Shown here piece after piece: positions 48,903 through 57,299 of a DNA stretch of 64,000 nt. The stretch is from NCBI GenBank assembly GCA_026129685.1, contig JAHCHO010000002.1, positions 186,001 to 250,000 on the forward strand, read 5' to 3'. Under the pieces are notes generated by a model, which did not search any database, was not told where the DNA came from, and saw only the letters and a list, made by a program, of their open reading frames with translations. Both the position numbers and the translations under genes were made by a program. Numbering within the stretch: position 1 is the stretch's first letter; every line of letters starts with the position of its first letter. This DNA is from Fimbriimonadaceae bacterium (GTDB lineage Bacteria; Armatimonadota; Fimbriimonadia; Fimbriimonadales; Fimbriimonadaceae).

Positions 48903-49920
48903 CGGATGAGCCCTTCATGCACTCGGACAGAACCCGTGGCGATCCGAACACGTCCCGAAGCCTGTCGGGCGGGTTGCCGCTGAAGACGAGCCCGTCCCAA
49001 CTCATGAAGTAGACCCAGGGTTGCTGCTCGAGAATCTCGGGGGACGGGATTTCCGAGTTCTCGGAAAGAGCGACGGGCTTCCCGTTGGCCAACTTGGCGA
49101 CGCGGTCGTACCACTCTTGGGGAAAGGTCTCGTGCCCTTTCTCGGGGTAGATGTCCGCTCCGAGCAGGTCCACCCGGTCGTGGCCGGGGAAGAAGGCCTC
49201 GACCCCCTCGCGCGGCCGATCCGAGTTCCATGCCCAAAGGAGGTTCGTCAGCCTGTGACGCTTGGTGAACCGTTCGAAGATCATCGTCCAGAGCGCCACG
49301 AATCGTTCCGGCTTCCCGCCCCACCAGAACCAGGACCCGTTCATCTCGTGGTAGGGACGGAACACGATGGGGATGCGCTCGTCCCGCAGGGCGGCGAATG
49401 CGACGGCAAGCCGATCCACGTGCTCGGCCCAAACCTTGTTCAGAGGGGTGCCTTCGGTCAGAATCGCGTCCCAGTCCGCGTCGGTGATCTTGCAGATCAC
49501 GCCACCCTGAAAATCGCACGGCTCCCCGACGGTCGGACTGGCCTGGTGATAGGTGATCACCACGATCCGGCCCGCCCGATGGTGTTCCCGAATCTGGTCG
49601 AGGAGTCTTGGACGGTACTTCACGTTGTCGGTGTCGTGACGTTCGTCCGAGAAGCCCCATTCACCGCCCCAGACGACCGGGTACTTACCGGTGATCTCCT
49701 CGACCCTTTCCGAGATCACCGACATCCGAGGCATTTGGTTGTGCTGCCCGCTCAGCGTAAACTTGCCCTGGATGGAGTCGAGGTACGCGAGGAGTTCGCG
49801 CGCTTCGGGCGAGGCGTCGGGATTCGCGGGAGCGGTGCTCATGGTCTGGGTTCCGGGCGAGGAGACCGAGGTCCGGACTCCGGCGGCGGCCATCGCCAAC
49901 GCGAGGGCGAGCGCCCACAT
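48859..49920 (-). CDS. glycoside hydrolase family 26 (beta-mannanase-like), secreted
   Basis: 353 residues, signal peptide MWALALALAMAAAGVRTSVSS. GH26 barrel: LAYLDSIQGKFTLSGQHNQ near 45, YPVVWGGEWGFSD near 78, IVVITYHQASP near 115, the acid/base Glu in FRPYHEMNGSWFWWG near 178 and the nucleophile Glu in ALSENSEIPSP near 280. The pattern of Trp around the active site fits beta-mannanases, though GH26 also contains xylanases and lichenases. CATAAT lies 6 nt before ATG 49920 with no Shine-Dalgarno; the longer upstream frame would add a basic extension before the signal and is not preferred. Its C-terminal codons overlap the convergent cupin gene. Confidence 0.85.
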   Translation of the reverse strand: MWALALALAMAAAGVRTSVSSPGTQTMSTAPANPDASPEARELLAYLDSIQGKFTLSGQHNQMPRMSVISERVEEITGKYPVVWGGEWGFSDERHDTDNVKYRPRLLDQIREHHRAGRIVVITYHQASPTVGEPCDFQGGVICKITDADWDAILTEGTPLNKVWAEHVDRLAVAFAALRDERIPIVFRPYHEMNGSWFWWGGKPERFVALWTMIFERFTKRHRLTNLLWAWNSDRPREGVEAFFPGHDRVDLLGADIYPEKGHETFPQEWYDRVAKLANGKPVALSENSEIPSPEILEQQPWVYFMSWDGLVFSGNPPDRLRDVFGSPRVLSECMKGSSVTSVASPPPSPREG

Positions 49921-49926
49921 GAACCG

Positions 49927-49932
49927 ATTATG
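49927..49932 (-). promoter_or_regulatory. -10-like CATAAT, leaderless-type start of the GH26 gene
   Basis: CATAAT, 6 nt, ATG 49920, no Shine-Dalgarno. It agrees with the signal-peptide-based choice of start. Confidence 0.42.
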
Positions 49933-50020
49933 CCGTCGCCGGCTGACCGACGCGTCCGGACGCGATCGACGCCCGCAAAAAACGCGAAACCTCACCCGGC
50001 GACGCGCGCGTATAACGGGC

Positions 50021-50428
50021 ATGTCGGACGATATGATGTCTCAGCACTCCCTCAACGTCGGATCCACGTTCCCCTGGCACGAAATCTACGCGCCGGACGC
50101 GGACAAGGCGATCGAGTTCTACACCACGTGCCTCGACTTCGGAACCGAGTCCATGGACATGGGGCCGATGGGCAAGTATCACATGCTCACCAAGAACGGC
50201 CAAGCCATTGGTGGCGTCATGGGCACGGCGAGCATGGAGCACGGCGAGCAGATTCCCCCGCACTGGGCCGTCTACCTTTCGGTCGACGACGTGGACGCCC
50301 GAGTCGCGAAGTGCCTGGAGCACGGTGCCTCTGTCGTGGTGCCGGCGATGGACGTCCCCAACGTGGGCCGCATGGCGCTCATTGCCGACCCGCAGGGCGC
50401 CCACCTTTGGCTGTACAAAGGCGCGTAA
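50021..50428 (+). CDS. VOC-family (glyoxalase/dioxygenase fold) protein
   Basis: 135 residues, two beta-alpha-beta-beta-beta units: FPWHEIYAPDADKAIEFYTTCLDF at 15-38 in outline, then GQAIGGVMG near 66, HWAVYLSVDDVDARVAKCLEHGASVVVPAMDVP near 85 in outline and GRMALIADPQGAHLWLYKG at the end. This is the VOC form close to YdeN/'glyoxalase/bleomycin resistance' proteins that share lyase-like roles; metal-binding His/Glu positions are partly kept (H at 18, H at 128). Substrate unknown. Starts at ATG 50021 or, if the TATAAC box at 50011 is the -10, at ATG 50033/50036. Confidence 0.78.
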   Translation: MSDDMMSQHSLNVGSTFPWHEIYAPDADKAIEFYTTCLDFGTESMDMGPMGKYHMLTKNGQAIGGVMGTASMEHGEQIPPHWAVYLSVDDVDARVAKCLEHGASVVVPAMDVPNVGRMALIADPQGAHLWLYKGA

Positions 50429-50470
50429 AGCGCCCCCGAGGCGACCCCGGGTGGCCCGGGGTCGTCCGAC

Positions 50471-51295
50471 TCAGGCCGGTCCGAACGTCGGATGCCGCGC
50501 GAAGGCGATCGCCGCCGTCGCATAGAAGGCGAGGGAGTAGCCCAACTCCTGGAATCCGACGTGTTTGGGGGGCCGCACCTTCGCAAGGGGCGAAAGGCCA
50601 TACGCGGCGCGGACGAGCAGCAAGGCATACCCGGCGGCCAGGACCGGAGGTTCGCCCGGCCGGGACCACGCCGCGCCGAGGGCGAGGCCGGCAAGCGCGG
50701 TGCCCCACGCGGCGACCCGCCCGGCGCGCGGGGCGTCCGTACCCTTCAGCCGCATCCGAACGTAGAGAATCGCCCCCCACGCCTTGGCGGCGACCACGGC
50801 CCCCCCGGCGAGCCCGACCCAAAGCCAATCGCCAAGGGTCGGTCCGCGCGCGAGCAGGCCGATCGCCGCGAGAGGGGTCGTCACGAGGGCCCCGAGAAGC
50901 TCCCGTCCCAGGTGGCCCGGCCGGACCGCCGCGTCCACGACGCAGAAGAGGCCCGCGAGAAGCCCGGTCGCGGCGAGCGGTTCGATCAGGCCAGGTCCGC
51001 CGAGCCGGACGGCCACGCCAACCGAGGCGACGGCCAACCCAAGGCACACGGCTCCGACGGCCAGACCGAAGCGCGTGCGGGGGTACGTTTTGCGCAACCG
51101 AAGGTCGCGAAGGCCAAGCCGCAACGGTCGGTAGGCGACGAAACCGAGCAGGACGGCGAGCGTCGCCGCGCACCCGGCCCAACTCGGACCCCACATCAGG
51201 CCGAAGATCGGCGGCTCCAGCACGAAGGCCCAACTGCCGTGTTCGGAAGGCAGAACGGTGGTGCGCCAGAGGGACGGGGGCCGCGCGCGGGACAT
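50471..51295 (-). CDS. YwiC-like integral membrane protein
   Basis: 274 residues. The family signature PSEHGSWAFVLEPPIFGLM lies at residues 16-34, followed by about eight transmembrane helices (e.g. AATLAVLLGFVAY, FGLAVGAVCLGLAVASVGVAV, LAATGLLAGLFCVVDAAV, LLGALVTTPLAAIGLL). The final LGYSLAFYATAAIAF is typical too. YwiC-like proteins have no established function; in Bacillus the gene neighbours nitrate respiration genes and fnr, which makes an anaerobic or membrane-energetics role possible but unproven. ATG 51295 places the PSEHGSW motif at the right distance from the N-terminus. Divergent from the LacI-type gene with 168 nt between. Confidence 0.75.
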   Translation of the reverse strand: MSRARPPSLWRTTVLPSEHGSWAFVLEPPIFGLMWGPSWAGCAATLAVLLGFVAYRPLRLGLRDLRLRKTYPRTRFGLAVGAVCLGLAVASVGVAVRLGGPGLIEPLAATGLLAGLFCVVDAAVRPGHLGRELLGALVTTPLAAIGLLARGPTLGDWLWVGLAGGAVVAAKAWGAILYVRMRLKGTDAPRAGRVAAWGTALAGLALGAAWSRPGEPPVLAAGYALLLVRAAYGLSPLAKVRPPKHVGFQELGYSLAFYATAAIAFARHPTFGPA

Positions 51296-51354
51296 CCTGC
51301 CGACGAGTTTGCCGCGACGATGTGGAAAACTTTCTAAATTCCCGCACAAACCTC

Positions 51355-51383
51355 TTGGCTTTTCTCGGCCCGGGTGCTATAGT
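51355..51383 (+). promoter_or_regulatory. sigma70-type promoter of the LacI-family gene
   Basis: TTGGCT (51355-51360), 17-nt spacer, TATAGT (51378-51383) with TGC directly before it (extended -10). Best-formed promoter in the window, leaving an 75-nt or so untranslated leader. Confidence 0.7.
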
Positions 51384-51446
51384 CTCGGACTAAGCGTTTC
51401 ATCAGCGTCCCAATGCCGGGGACGGCGGGCCGACCAAACGCTTGGT
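51380..51446. promoter_or_regulatory. candidate operators for the LacI-type repressor
   Basis: TAGTCTCGGACTA (51380-51392) is a 5-bp-arm inverted repeat over the -10/+1 region. ACCAAACGCTTGGT (51433-51446) is a near-perfect palindrome centred on CG, the form typical of LacI-family operators, and its core AAACGCTT recurs inverted as AAGCGTTT at 51392-51399. The position between promoter and start suggests autoregulation. Confidence 0.45.
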
Positions 51447-51463
51447 AACGACGCGACAGACCG

Positions 51464-52477
51464 ATGGCACAGCGAACCCGACGTGGAGTGACCCTGCGCG
51501 ATGTGGCGGATCGAGCGAACGTCAGCTCGGCGACCGCGTCGTCGATCCTGAACGGGTCCAAGTCCAACACCCGCGTGTCGACGGAAACCCGGGAACGCGT
51601 CATGACCGTCGCCCAAGAACTGGGCTACCGTCCGAACGCGATCGCCCGCGCCTTGGTGAGGCAGGCGACCGACATCCTCGGATTGTACTTCGGTTACGGC
51701 CATCTCGAGCCGCACGACCCCTTCCACGCCGAGGTGCTGACCGGTCTCCAGGCGGGTTGCGACGAGACCCAACGCGACCTGCTGATCCACTACTCGTTCC
51801 ACCGGCGCAACGTGGACGAGGTCTACCGAGAGTTGGTGGGCGGCAAGATCGACGGACTGGTGATGCTGGCGGCGCCCGGCGACCCCCTTGTCGAGCGGGT
51901 TCGTCAAGCGCGTCTGCCGGTGGTGGCGATGACCGACAAGATCGAGGGGATCCCCTCCGCGATCGCGGACGACGAAGCCGGTTCGCGGGCGATCGCGGAG
52001 CACCTGCACGCCAAAGGCCATCGCTCGGTCTTCTATCGACTCTGTCCGGGCGAGTCGGATTCGGCCGGAAGACGCTACCAGGCGTTCGTGTCGCGCGCTT
52101 TCCAACTCGGCATTCGGGTTTATCCGGCGCGGACCGAGGACTGGAAGGGCGCGCTCGGACCCGAGGAGCACAAGTTGCTCGACAAGCGACAGGAACTCGG
52201 CATCACGGCGGCGGTGTGCTGGGGCGACCCCAGCGCGAACGCGCTGCTCGCACACTGCCTGGGGCACGGCATCGATGTCCCAAGACAGTTGGCGATCGCC
52301 GGGTTCAACGGCATCGAGCCTCCGGTCGTCCCCGCCCGCGTCCTCACCACGGTTCGCGCGTCTTGGTCCAAGGTCGCCCATCGCGCGGTCGGCCTGCTCG
52401 TCGACATGTTGGAGGGTCGCAGCGTCCCGATGCTGACCATCCTCCCCACCGAATTCTCTCCGGGCGACACCACGTAG
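51464..52477 (+). CDS. LacI-family transcriptional regulator
   Basis: 337 residues. N-terminal helix-turn-helix GVTLRDVADRANVSSATASSILNGSKS with the hinge helix NAIARALVR, positions 8-64 in outline. The rest is a periplasmic-binding-protein-like effector domain (DILGLYFGYGH, FHAEVLTGLQAGCDE, GKIDGLVML, PVVAMTDK, GHRSVFYRL, AVCWGDPSANALL, LAIAGFNGIEPP, VRASWSKVAHRAVGLLVDML). LacI-type regulators bind sugars or nucleosides and control catabolic genes. The effector cannot be read. Glycan-degrading genes lie on both sides (GH26 at 49 kb, GH127 at 61 kb), so a carbohydrate signal is plausible. ATG 51464 follows the operator candidates by 18 nt. Confidence 0.9.
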   Translation: MAQRTRRGVTLRDVADRANVSSATASSILNGSKSNTRVSTETRERVMTVAQELGYRPNAIARALVRQATDILGLYFGYGHLEPHDPFHAEVLTGLQAGCDETQRDLLIHYSFHRRNVDEVYRELVGGKIDGLVMLAAPGDPLVERVRQARLPVVAMTDKIEGIPSAIADDEAGSRAIAEHLHAKGHRSVFYRLCPGESDSAGRRYQAFVSRAFQLGIRVYPARTEDWKGALGPEEHKLLDKRQELGITAAVCWGDPSANALLAHCLGHGIDVPRQLAIAGFNGIEPPVVPARVLTTVRASWSKVAHRAVGLLVDMLEGRSVPMLTILPTEFSPGDTT

Positions 52478-52534
52478 CCCCCGTTCCGCCGACGCCTTCC
52501 AACGGAGGAGGCGTCTCACTCTCGAGGTCCCGCA

Positions 52535-53350
52535 ATGAAGCAGTCCCGTGCCTTTACCCTCATCGAACTCCTCGTCGTGATCGCGATCATCGCGATCCTC
52601 GCCGCGATCCTCTTCCCGGTCTTCGCCCAAGCCAAGGCCTCGGCGAAGACCATCTCGACCGTCTCGAACCTCAAGCAGATCACGCTCGGCGGCCTGATGT
52701 ACGCGGGCGACTACGACGACGTCGCTCACCTCTACCAGGACGTGACGACCTCGCCGACGGCCGGCTACTACCGCCTACTCGAGCCGTACATCAAGAGCCG
52801 GCCGCTCGTGTTCGACGCCGCCCGCGGCGTCCCGGTCGACACGAGCAGCTCGGTCAACTGGGCCTGGTCGCAGTTCGTCAGCCTTTCGGCGAACCGAAAC
52901 GGCTGGTTGGCTTACGAGCCGTTCACCCCGCCCGACCAGTTCTTCCCGCGCGTCTACCGCTCGATCTCCTCCCAGGAGGAGCCCAGCAAGCGCGCCGCCT
53001 ACACGATCACGACGCGACCGACGGAGAACCTCACCGCCGGTTACAACTTCCTGACCGACGAGGCGGGATGCGCGGTCGGCGTTCAACCGCTGACCGTCGC
53101 GAACACGCGGTTCAACCGGGTGTACGTCGCCGCCTTGAACTTCCATCGCGAGAAGATCCTGACCGGATTCGGCGACGGTCGAGCGGCGTCGGTGTCCTTC
53201 AAGCGCGTCGGTTCGGTTCGCAACACGGTGAGCGAGGCGGAAGACTGCGCCGGCTATGGCCCCAACAACGGAACGTTCATCCCGTTGCCCCACGACCAGG
53301 GCGGCATCGACACGACGTTCTGGGGCAAGTGGAACAATCCGACCCAGTAG
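52535..53350 (+). CDS. type IV prepilin-like protein with DUF1559-type body
   Basis: 271 residues. Class III signal: short basic MKQSRA then the cleavage motif [22 protein letters not shown], in outline, followed by [34 protein letters not shown], the LKQI...YAxDYDD pattern of the H-x9-DG/DUF1559-like prepilins that Armatimonadota and Planctomycetes carry in many copies. The long C-terminal globular part has two Cys ([16 protein letters not shown]) that may form a disulphide, and [18 protein letters not shown] with the 'DGR' near the end. Cleaved by prepilin peptidase and exported by a pseudopilus-type machinery, final role unknown. A hairpin (52491-52515) precedes it. The small gene at 53351 starts directly after its stop. 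Confidence 0.85.
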   Translation: MKQSRAFTLIELLVVIAIIAILAAILFPVFAQAKASAKTISTVSNLKQITLGGLMYAGDYDDVAHLYQDVTTSPTAGYYRLLEPYIKSRPLVFDAARGVPVDTSSSVNWAWSQFVSLSANRNGWLAYEPFTPPDQFFPRVYRSISSQEEPSKRAAYTITTRPTENLTAGYNFLTDEAGCAVGVQPLTVANTRFNRVYVAALNFHREKILTGFGDGRAASVSFKRVGSVRNTVSEAEDCAGYGPNNGTFIPLPHDQGGIDTTFWGKWNNPTQ

Positions 53351-53557
53351 ATGAAGAACCCTCTCAATCCGGCGGTCGTGTGGGCGATCATCGTGGCGGT
53401 GGTGTTGGTCGCGGGGGTGAGCATTTGGCTGGCCACGCGGACGAACACGCAGCCCGTTGACCTCACGAAGGTGACCAAGGAGCAACTCGAGGACCCGGAC
53501 CCGCCGAAGCGGGGTCAACCGGGGTACCGCGAACGCATCACCGACCCGCCCAACTAG
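53351..53557 (+). CDS. small single-pass membrane protein, probable partner of the prepilin-like gene
   Basis: 68 residues: short N-tail, one transmembrane helix (VVWAIIVAVVLVAGVSIWLA, residues 9-28), then a hydrophilic tail rich in Pro, Asp and Lys (LEDPDPPKRGQPGYRERITDPPN). ATG follows the prepilin stop codon without any gap, so it is translationally coupled. Small TM proteins of this kind commonly follow DUF1559-type prepilin genes in this phylum (recalled, not checked). Function unknown. Confidence 0.65.
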   Translation: MKNPLNPAVVWAIIVAVVLVAGVSIWLATRTNTQPVDLTKVTKEQLEDPDPPKRGQPGYRERITDPPN

Positions 53558-53584
53558 TCGGCCGACCCTCGGGTCACCTCTTCT

Positions 53585-53608
53585 CGGTCCCGCCGTCCGG
53601 CGGGACCG
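53585..53608 (+). terminator. 10-bp hairpin between the prepilin unit and the ABC exporter operon
   Basis: CGGTCCCGCC-GTCC-GGCGGGACCG, a perfect 10-bp stem with a 4-nt loop, 12 nt before the ATG of the first ABC gene. No T-run follows. It may end the prepilin transcript or act as a leader structure of the exporter operon. Confidence 0.5.
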
Positions 53609-53620
53609 TACCCCTCTTCC

Positions 53621-55474
53621 ATGGGTGCCACCCATCCCGCTTTGAAGCCGCATCCGCGACTCACGCTCGGTGAGTTCTTTCGCGTTCTTCGGCGGTTCTG
53701 GCCGTTCGTCGCCCGATATCGCGGCAAGTTCGCACTCGGCCTGCTTCTCGTCCTAGTGGCGGTTCCGCTCGGGCAGTTCTCGGTGTTTCTGACTCGCGAC
53801 GTCACGAACCGGATTCTCGCCGCGAGCGAGGAGAGCGTCGAGGCGCGCTGGGGCGCCGTCCTCGCCATCGTCGGCCTCCAGGCGGCGTTCTGGCTCGTGA
53901 GCAGCCTTCTCGCGACGGCCCGCGAGGTGATCGAGTGGTACCTGTCGATGCGCAGCACGTACGACCTGCGCATGGCGTTCTACCGCCACCTCTACCGTCT
54001 GCCGCTCAGTTTCCTGCAACAGCGCCCGCCCGGCGAGCACCTCTATCGAGCCACCGAGGACATCGGGCCCCGCGACGGCGACGGTTACGCTCCCGGGCTC
54101 ATGGGCATGATCTGCCGTCAGGCGCCGCAGTTGCTGGAAGCGGTCTACGGCGTGGTTTGGGGCGCCTTTCTACTTTCGCTGGTCGATCCGAACCTCGCAT
54201 GGATGCTCGCCGCTTACATCGTCCCGTTCGCGCTCTGCGCCAACTGGATGTACGACAAGATGCGCCAATCCGCCTTTGCCGCCAGAGGCATGGCGGCCTA
54301 CGAGCAGGCGGTCCTCCGAGACTCGATCGCCGGTCTCCGGACCCTCAAGAGCATCGGGCGTACCCTTCTTCAGCGCCGAATCTACGCACGGGCGGCCTCG
54401 GACACCAAGCGGTGCCAGAACCAACTGAACTTCCAGACGGTGCTCACGACCCAAGGGCTGATCATCGGGTTCCGTCTGGCGTTCAGCGCGATCGTGTTCG
54501 TCTACATTTCGAACCGCGTCATGGCGGGGACGGCGACGATCGGAGACTGGGTGGTCACCTTCCTCTTGGTGAACGAGGCCCAGACCCCCCTGGAGAAGGC
54601 GGTCCAGGTGATCCAGCAAATCCGTATTCTCATCGTGCCCGCGCAACGCGTGCTCGAGACGCTCGACGTGGAGCCGACCCTCCACGACCCGCCGAACGCG
54701 GTGGCCCTCGGCCCGCTGGAGGGTCGCGTTCGGTACGAGAACGTGAGCTTCGAGTATCTGCCCGGGGTGCCTGTGTTGCGGAACGTGACGTTCGAGATCG
54801 CGCCCGGTGAGCACGTGGGTTTCGTCGGACCGAGCGGCGCGGGCAAGAGCAGTCTCTTGGGACTCTTCCTACGGCTGTACGCCCCCAGCCACGGGTCGGT
54901 GACAATCGATGGCGTCGACGTGTCGGACGTTCGCCTCGACTCCTTACTGTCGCAGTGCGCGGTCGTACCCCAGACGGCGTTCCTCTACGAGGGCACGATC
55001 CGGGACAACGTGCTGTACGGCGACCCGGACGCGAGCGACGCGGCTTTCGCGCAAGCCTGCCGAGACGCGGGCGTCGCCGACTTCGTCGAGCGGCTCGCCG
55101 ACGGCTACGACACCTGGATCGGCGAGGGCACCCTGCTTTCGGGCGGCGAGAAGCAACGCGTATGCATTGCGCGTGCCCTCATCCGGAATCCGCGCGTCCT
55201 GATCCTCGACGAGGCGACGTCAAGCCTGGACTCGCGCACCGAGTCGGAAATCCTCGAGTGCCTCAACCGCATCGCGCAAGGACGGACCGTGATCTCCATC
55301 GCGCATCGTCTCCGGGCGGTGATGCGTTGCGACCGCATCCACGTCCTGAGCCAGGGCCGAATCGTGCAAGTAGGGTCCCACGCCGATCTCGTCGAGCGCG
55401 ACGGTCTCTTCCGCGAGATGTGGCAAGAGCAGACCGCCGAGGCCCTGCTGGCGGGGGTGGGCGACGATGCGTGA
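53621..55474 (+). CDS. ABC exporter half-transporter (subunit A)
   Basis: 617 residues. A type IV (exporter) transmembrane domain with about six helices to residue 330 (FALGLLLVLVAVPLGQF, WGAVLAIVGLQAAFWLVSSLL, MICRQAPQLLEAVYGVVWGAFLLSLV in outline, ILIVPAQRVLETL closing) and a nucleotide-binding domain: Walker A GPSGAGKSSLLGLF near 405, Q-loop VVPQTAFLYEGTIRDN near 450, signature LLSGGEKQRVCIARAL near 505, Walker B VLILDEATSSLDS near 528, H-loop ISIAHRL near 560. Substrate unknown. Its stop overlaps the next ABC gene by 8 nt, and the ATG has no visible Shine-Dalgarno, just the preceding hairpin. Confidence 0.9.
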   Translation: MGATHPALKPHPRLTLGEFFRVLRRFWPFVARYRGKFALGLLLVLVAVPLGQFSVFLTRDVTNRILAASEESVEARWGAVLAIVGLQAAFWLVSSLLATAREVIEWYLSMRSTYDLRMAFYRHLYRLPLSFLQQRPPGEHLYRATEDIGPRDGDGYAPGLMGMICRQAPQLLEAVYGVVWGAFLLSLVDPNLAWMLAAYIVPFALCANWMYDKMRQSAFAARGMAAYEQAVLRDSIAGLRTLKSIGRTLLQRRIYARAASDTKRCQNQLNFQTVLTTQGLIIGFRLAFSAIVFVYISNRVMAGTATIGDWVVTFLLVNEAQTPLEKAVQVIQQIRILIVPAQRVLETLDVEPTLHDPPNAVALGPLEGRVRYENVSFEYLPGVPVLRNVTFEIAPGEHVGFVGPSGAGKSSLLGLFLRLYAPSHGSVTIDGVDVSDVRLDSLLSQCAVVPQTAFLYEGTIRDNVLYGDPDASDAAFAQACRDAGVADFVERLADGYDTWIGEGTLLSGGEKQRVCIARALIRNPRVLILDEATSSLDSRTESEILECLNRIAQGRTVISIAHRLRAVMRCDRIHVLSQGRIVQVGSHADLVERDGLFREMWQEQTAEALLAGVGDDA

Positions 55475-57299
55475 TCCACGTCCCCTCTTCACGCTGACGG
55501 AAGAGGAGGCGCTCGCCGAGCATCCCGCCCTAACGAAGAAAGGGGCATGGGAAGCGCTCAAATTCTGCCTGCCTTGGCTCAAGCCCTACGTTGCGAAGTT
55601 AACGCTGATCACCCTCGCCGATATCGGGTTGCTCGCGCTCTCTTTCGTGCCGCCCTGGTTCACGACGTTCATGCTGGACAGCGCTTTGCCCCAAAATGAC
55701 TGGGCGCTGGTCTGGCGCATCGTGCTCCTCATGCTGGCGACGGGCATCACGATGCTCGTCATGCAAACGGCGCGGGACTATGTCTACTTCTACGTGGAAC
55801 TAAAGATACAACTCGACATCCGGAACCGAATGTACCGACAGATCCAGCGGTTGAGCATGAACACGATCGACGGACGTCCTGTCGGGCAGATGGTGGACCG
55901 GGTGCTGATCGACTCCGACCGCGTCGGCCATACGATCTATCGCATCATTCCCACCTTTCTTATGGTCGTTCAGTTCGCGCTGCTGTTCGCATACGTCAGC
56001 TACGTGGACCCGCTCATCACCGGCATCGTCGTGTTGTTCCTGATCCCTTGGACCATGCTGTTCCACTGGGTCACCACCATCGGTCGGGAGATCGACCGGC
56101 GTCGCCTGTACTGCTGCGAGATGCGGGACGCCACCATCCAGCAGGCGGCGTCCTCGTTCTCCATTACCAAGAGCTTCGGGCGTTCGAGGCACGAGGTGTT
56201 CAAGCACGGCCGGCGGGCGACGGCGGTCCAGCGCCTTGGAAACCAGAACTACCTCATTCTGGTGTGGTTCGAGTTCGCGACCGTACGGCTACTGCCCTAC
56301 CTTAAGACCACGACGGTGTACCTCTACTTCATGCGCAAGGTCGTCCTCGGCGAAATGACCCTCGGCATGACCGCGCCGATGATCGCTTACCTCGGCCGCC
56401 TCAACTTCCCGCTGGAGCGCATCGCGAACTTCTACAACTGGGTCCGCCAAACGATGGTCAGCACGGAGCGCCTTATGGCCTTTCTGCAGGTGCGTCCGGA
56501 CGTGATGGATCGCCCCGGAGCGACGCGGCTCTCGGGCCTCGCCGGCCGCGTTCGAGTCGAGAACGTCTCGTTTTCGCGGGCGAACCGTGGCCGCGTGCTG
56601 GACGACGTGACGATGGTGCTGGAGCCCGGACGAACGACCGCCCTCGTCGGCCCAAGCGGGGCCGGGAAGAGCACGCTGGTGGCAATGCTGTTGCGTCTTC
56701 ACGACCCAGAGGAGGGACGGGTCGTGGTCGACGATCGCGATTTGCGCGACGTTCGCCTCGATTCCTACCTGCGGCGAGTCGCGGTCGTCCAACAGGAGAC
56801 CTTCGTCTTTGGCGGCACCCTCGCCAACAACGTGAAGTTGGGCAAGCCGCGCGCGAGCGACGACGAGGTCCGCGCCGTGTTGGGTCGGGTAGGTTTGGGG
56901 GACTGGTTGGCGAGCCTTCCCGATGGGCTCGACCAGGACCTGCAAAGTGGCCACGGCCTGTCGGTCGGCCAGAAGCAGCGGATCGGCATCGCGCGCGCGT
57001 TGATCGGCGACCCGGGCTTGGTGATCCTCGACGAGCCGACGTCCGCCCTAGACGGCCCGACGGAGCGCGACATCATGGCTACCCTCAAGGACGTGTTCGG
57101 CGCGAAGACCGTGCTGCTGGTGACGCACCGGCTGCACACCGTGATCGACGCCGACACGATCGTCGTGATCGACCAGGGTCGGGTCGTGGAGTCGGGTTCG
57201 CACGAGTCGCTACGGGAGGCCGGCGGCGTCTACGCGCGGCTGATCGGGGAGTACGGTAAGCACCCGTCTGCCGTCGGCGTAGGGGGGGCCGCGCGATGA
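55467..57299 (+). CDS. ABC exporter half-transporter (subunit B)
   Basis: 610 residues, same exporter layout as the previous gene but clearly different. Transmembrane domain to about residue 330 (LITLADIGLLALSFVPPWFTTFML in outline, WRIVLLMLATGITMLVMQT, LMVVQFALLFAYVSY), then NBD with Walker A GPSGAGKSTLVAMLL near 395, Q-loop VVQQETFVFGGTLANN near 440, signature LSVGQKQRIGIARAL near 492 (V replaces the first G of LSGGQ), Walker B LVILDEPTSALDGP near 516 and H-loop LVTHRLH near 548. Pairing of two non-identical half-transporters suggests a heterodimer, as in BmrCD or TM287/288. It overlaps the HlyD-like gene by 4 nt. Confidence 0.9.
   Translation: MRDPRPLFTLTEEEALAEHPALTKKGAWEALKFCLPWLKPYVAKLTLITLADIGLLALSFVPPWFTTFMLDSALPQNDWALVWRIVLLMLATGITMLVMQTARDYVYFYVELKIQLDIRNRMYRQIQRLSMNTIDGRPVGQMVDRVLIDSDRVGHTIYRIIPTFLMVVQFALLFAYVSYVDPLITGIVVLFLIPWTMLFHWVTTIGREIDRRRLYCCEMRDATIQQAASSFSITKSFGRSRHEVFKHGRRATAVQRLGNQNYLILVWFEFATVRLLPYLKTTTVYLYFMRKVVLGEMTLGMTAPMIAYLGRLNFPLERIANFYNWVRQTMVSTERLMAFLQVRPDVMDRPGATRLSGLAGRVRVENVSFSRANRGRVLDDVTMVLEPGRTTALVGPSGAGKSTLVAMLLRLHDPEEGRVVVDDRDLRDVRLDSYLRRVAVVQQETFVFGGTLANNVKLGKPRASDDEVRAVLGRVGLGDWLASLPDGLDQDLQSGHGLSVGQKQRIGIARALIGDPGLVILDEPTSALDGPTERDIMATLKDVFGAKTVLLVTHRLHTVIDADTIVVIDQGRVVESGSHESLREAGGVYARLIGEYGKHPSAVGVGGAAR

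Noticed and set aside
49021-51393. 790-codon open frame spanning GH26, VOC and YwiC genes
   Set aside because: It crosses three well-supported genes in other frames and has no homology.
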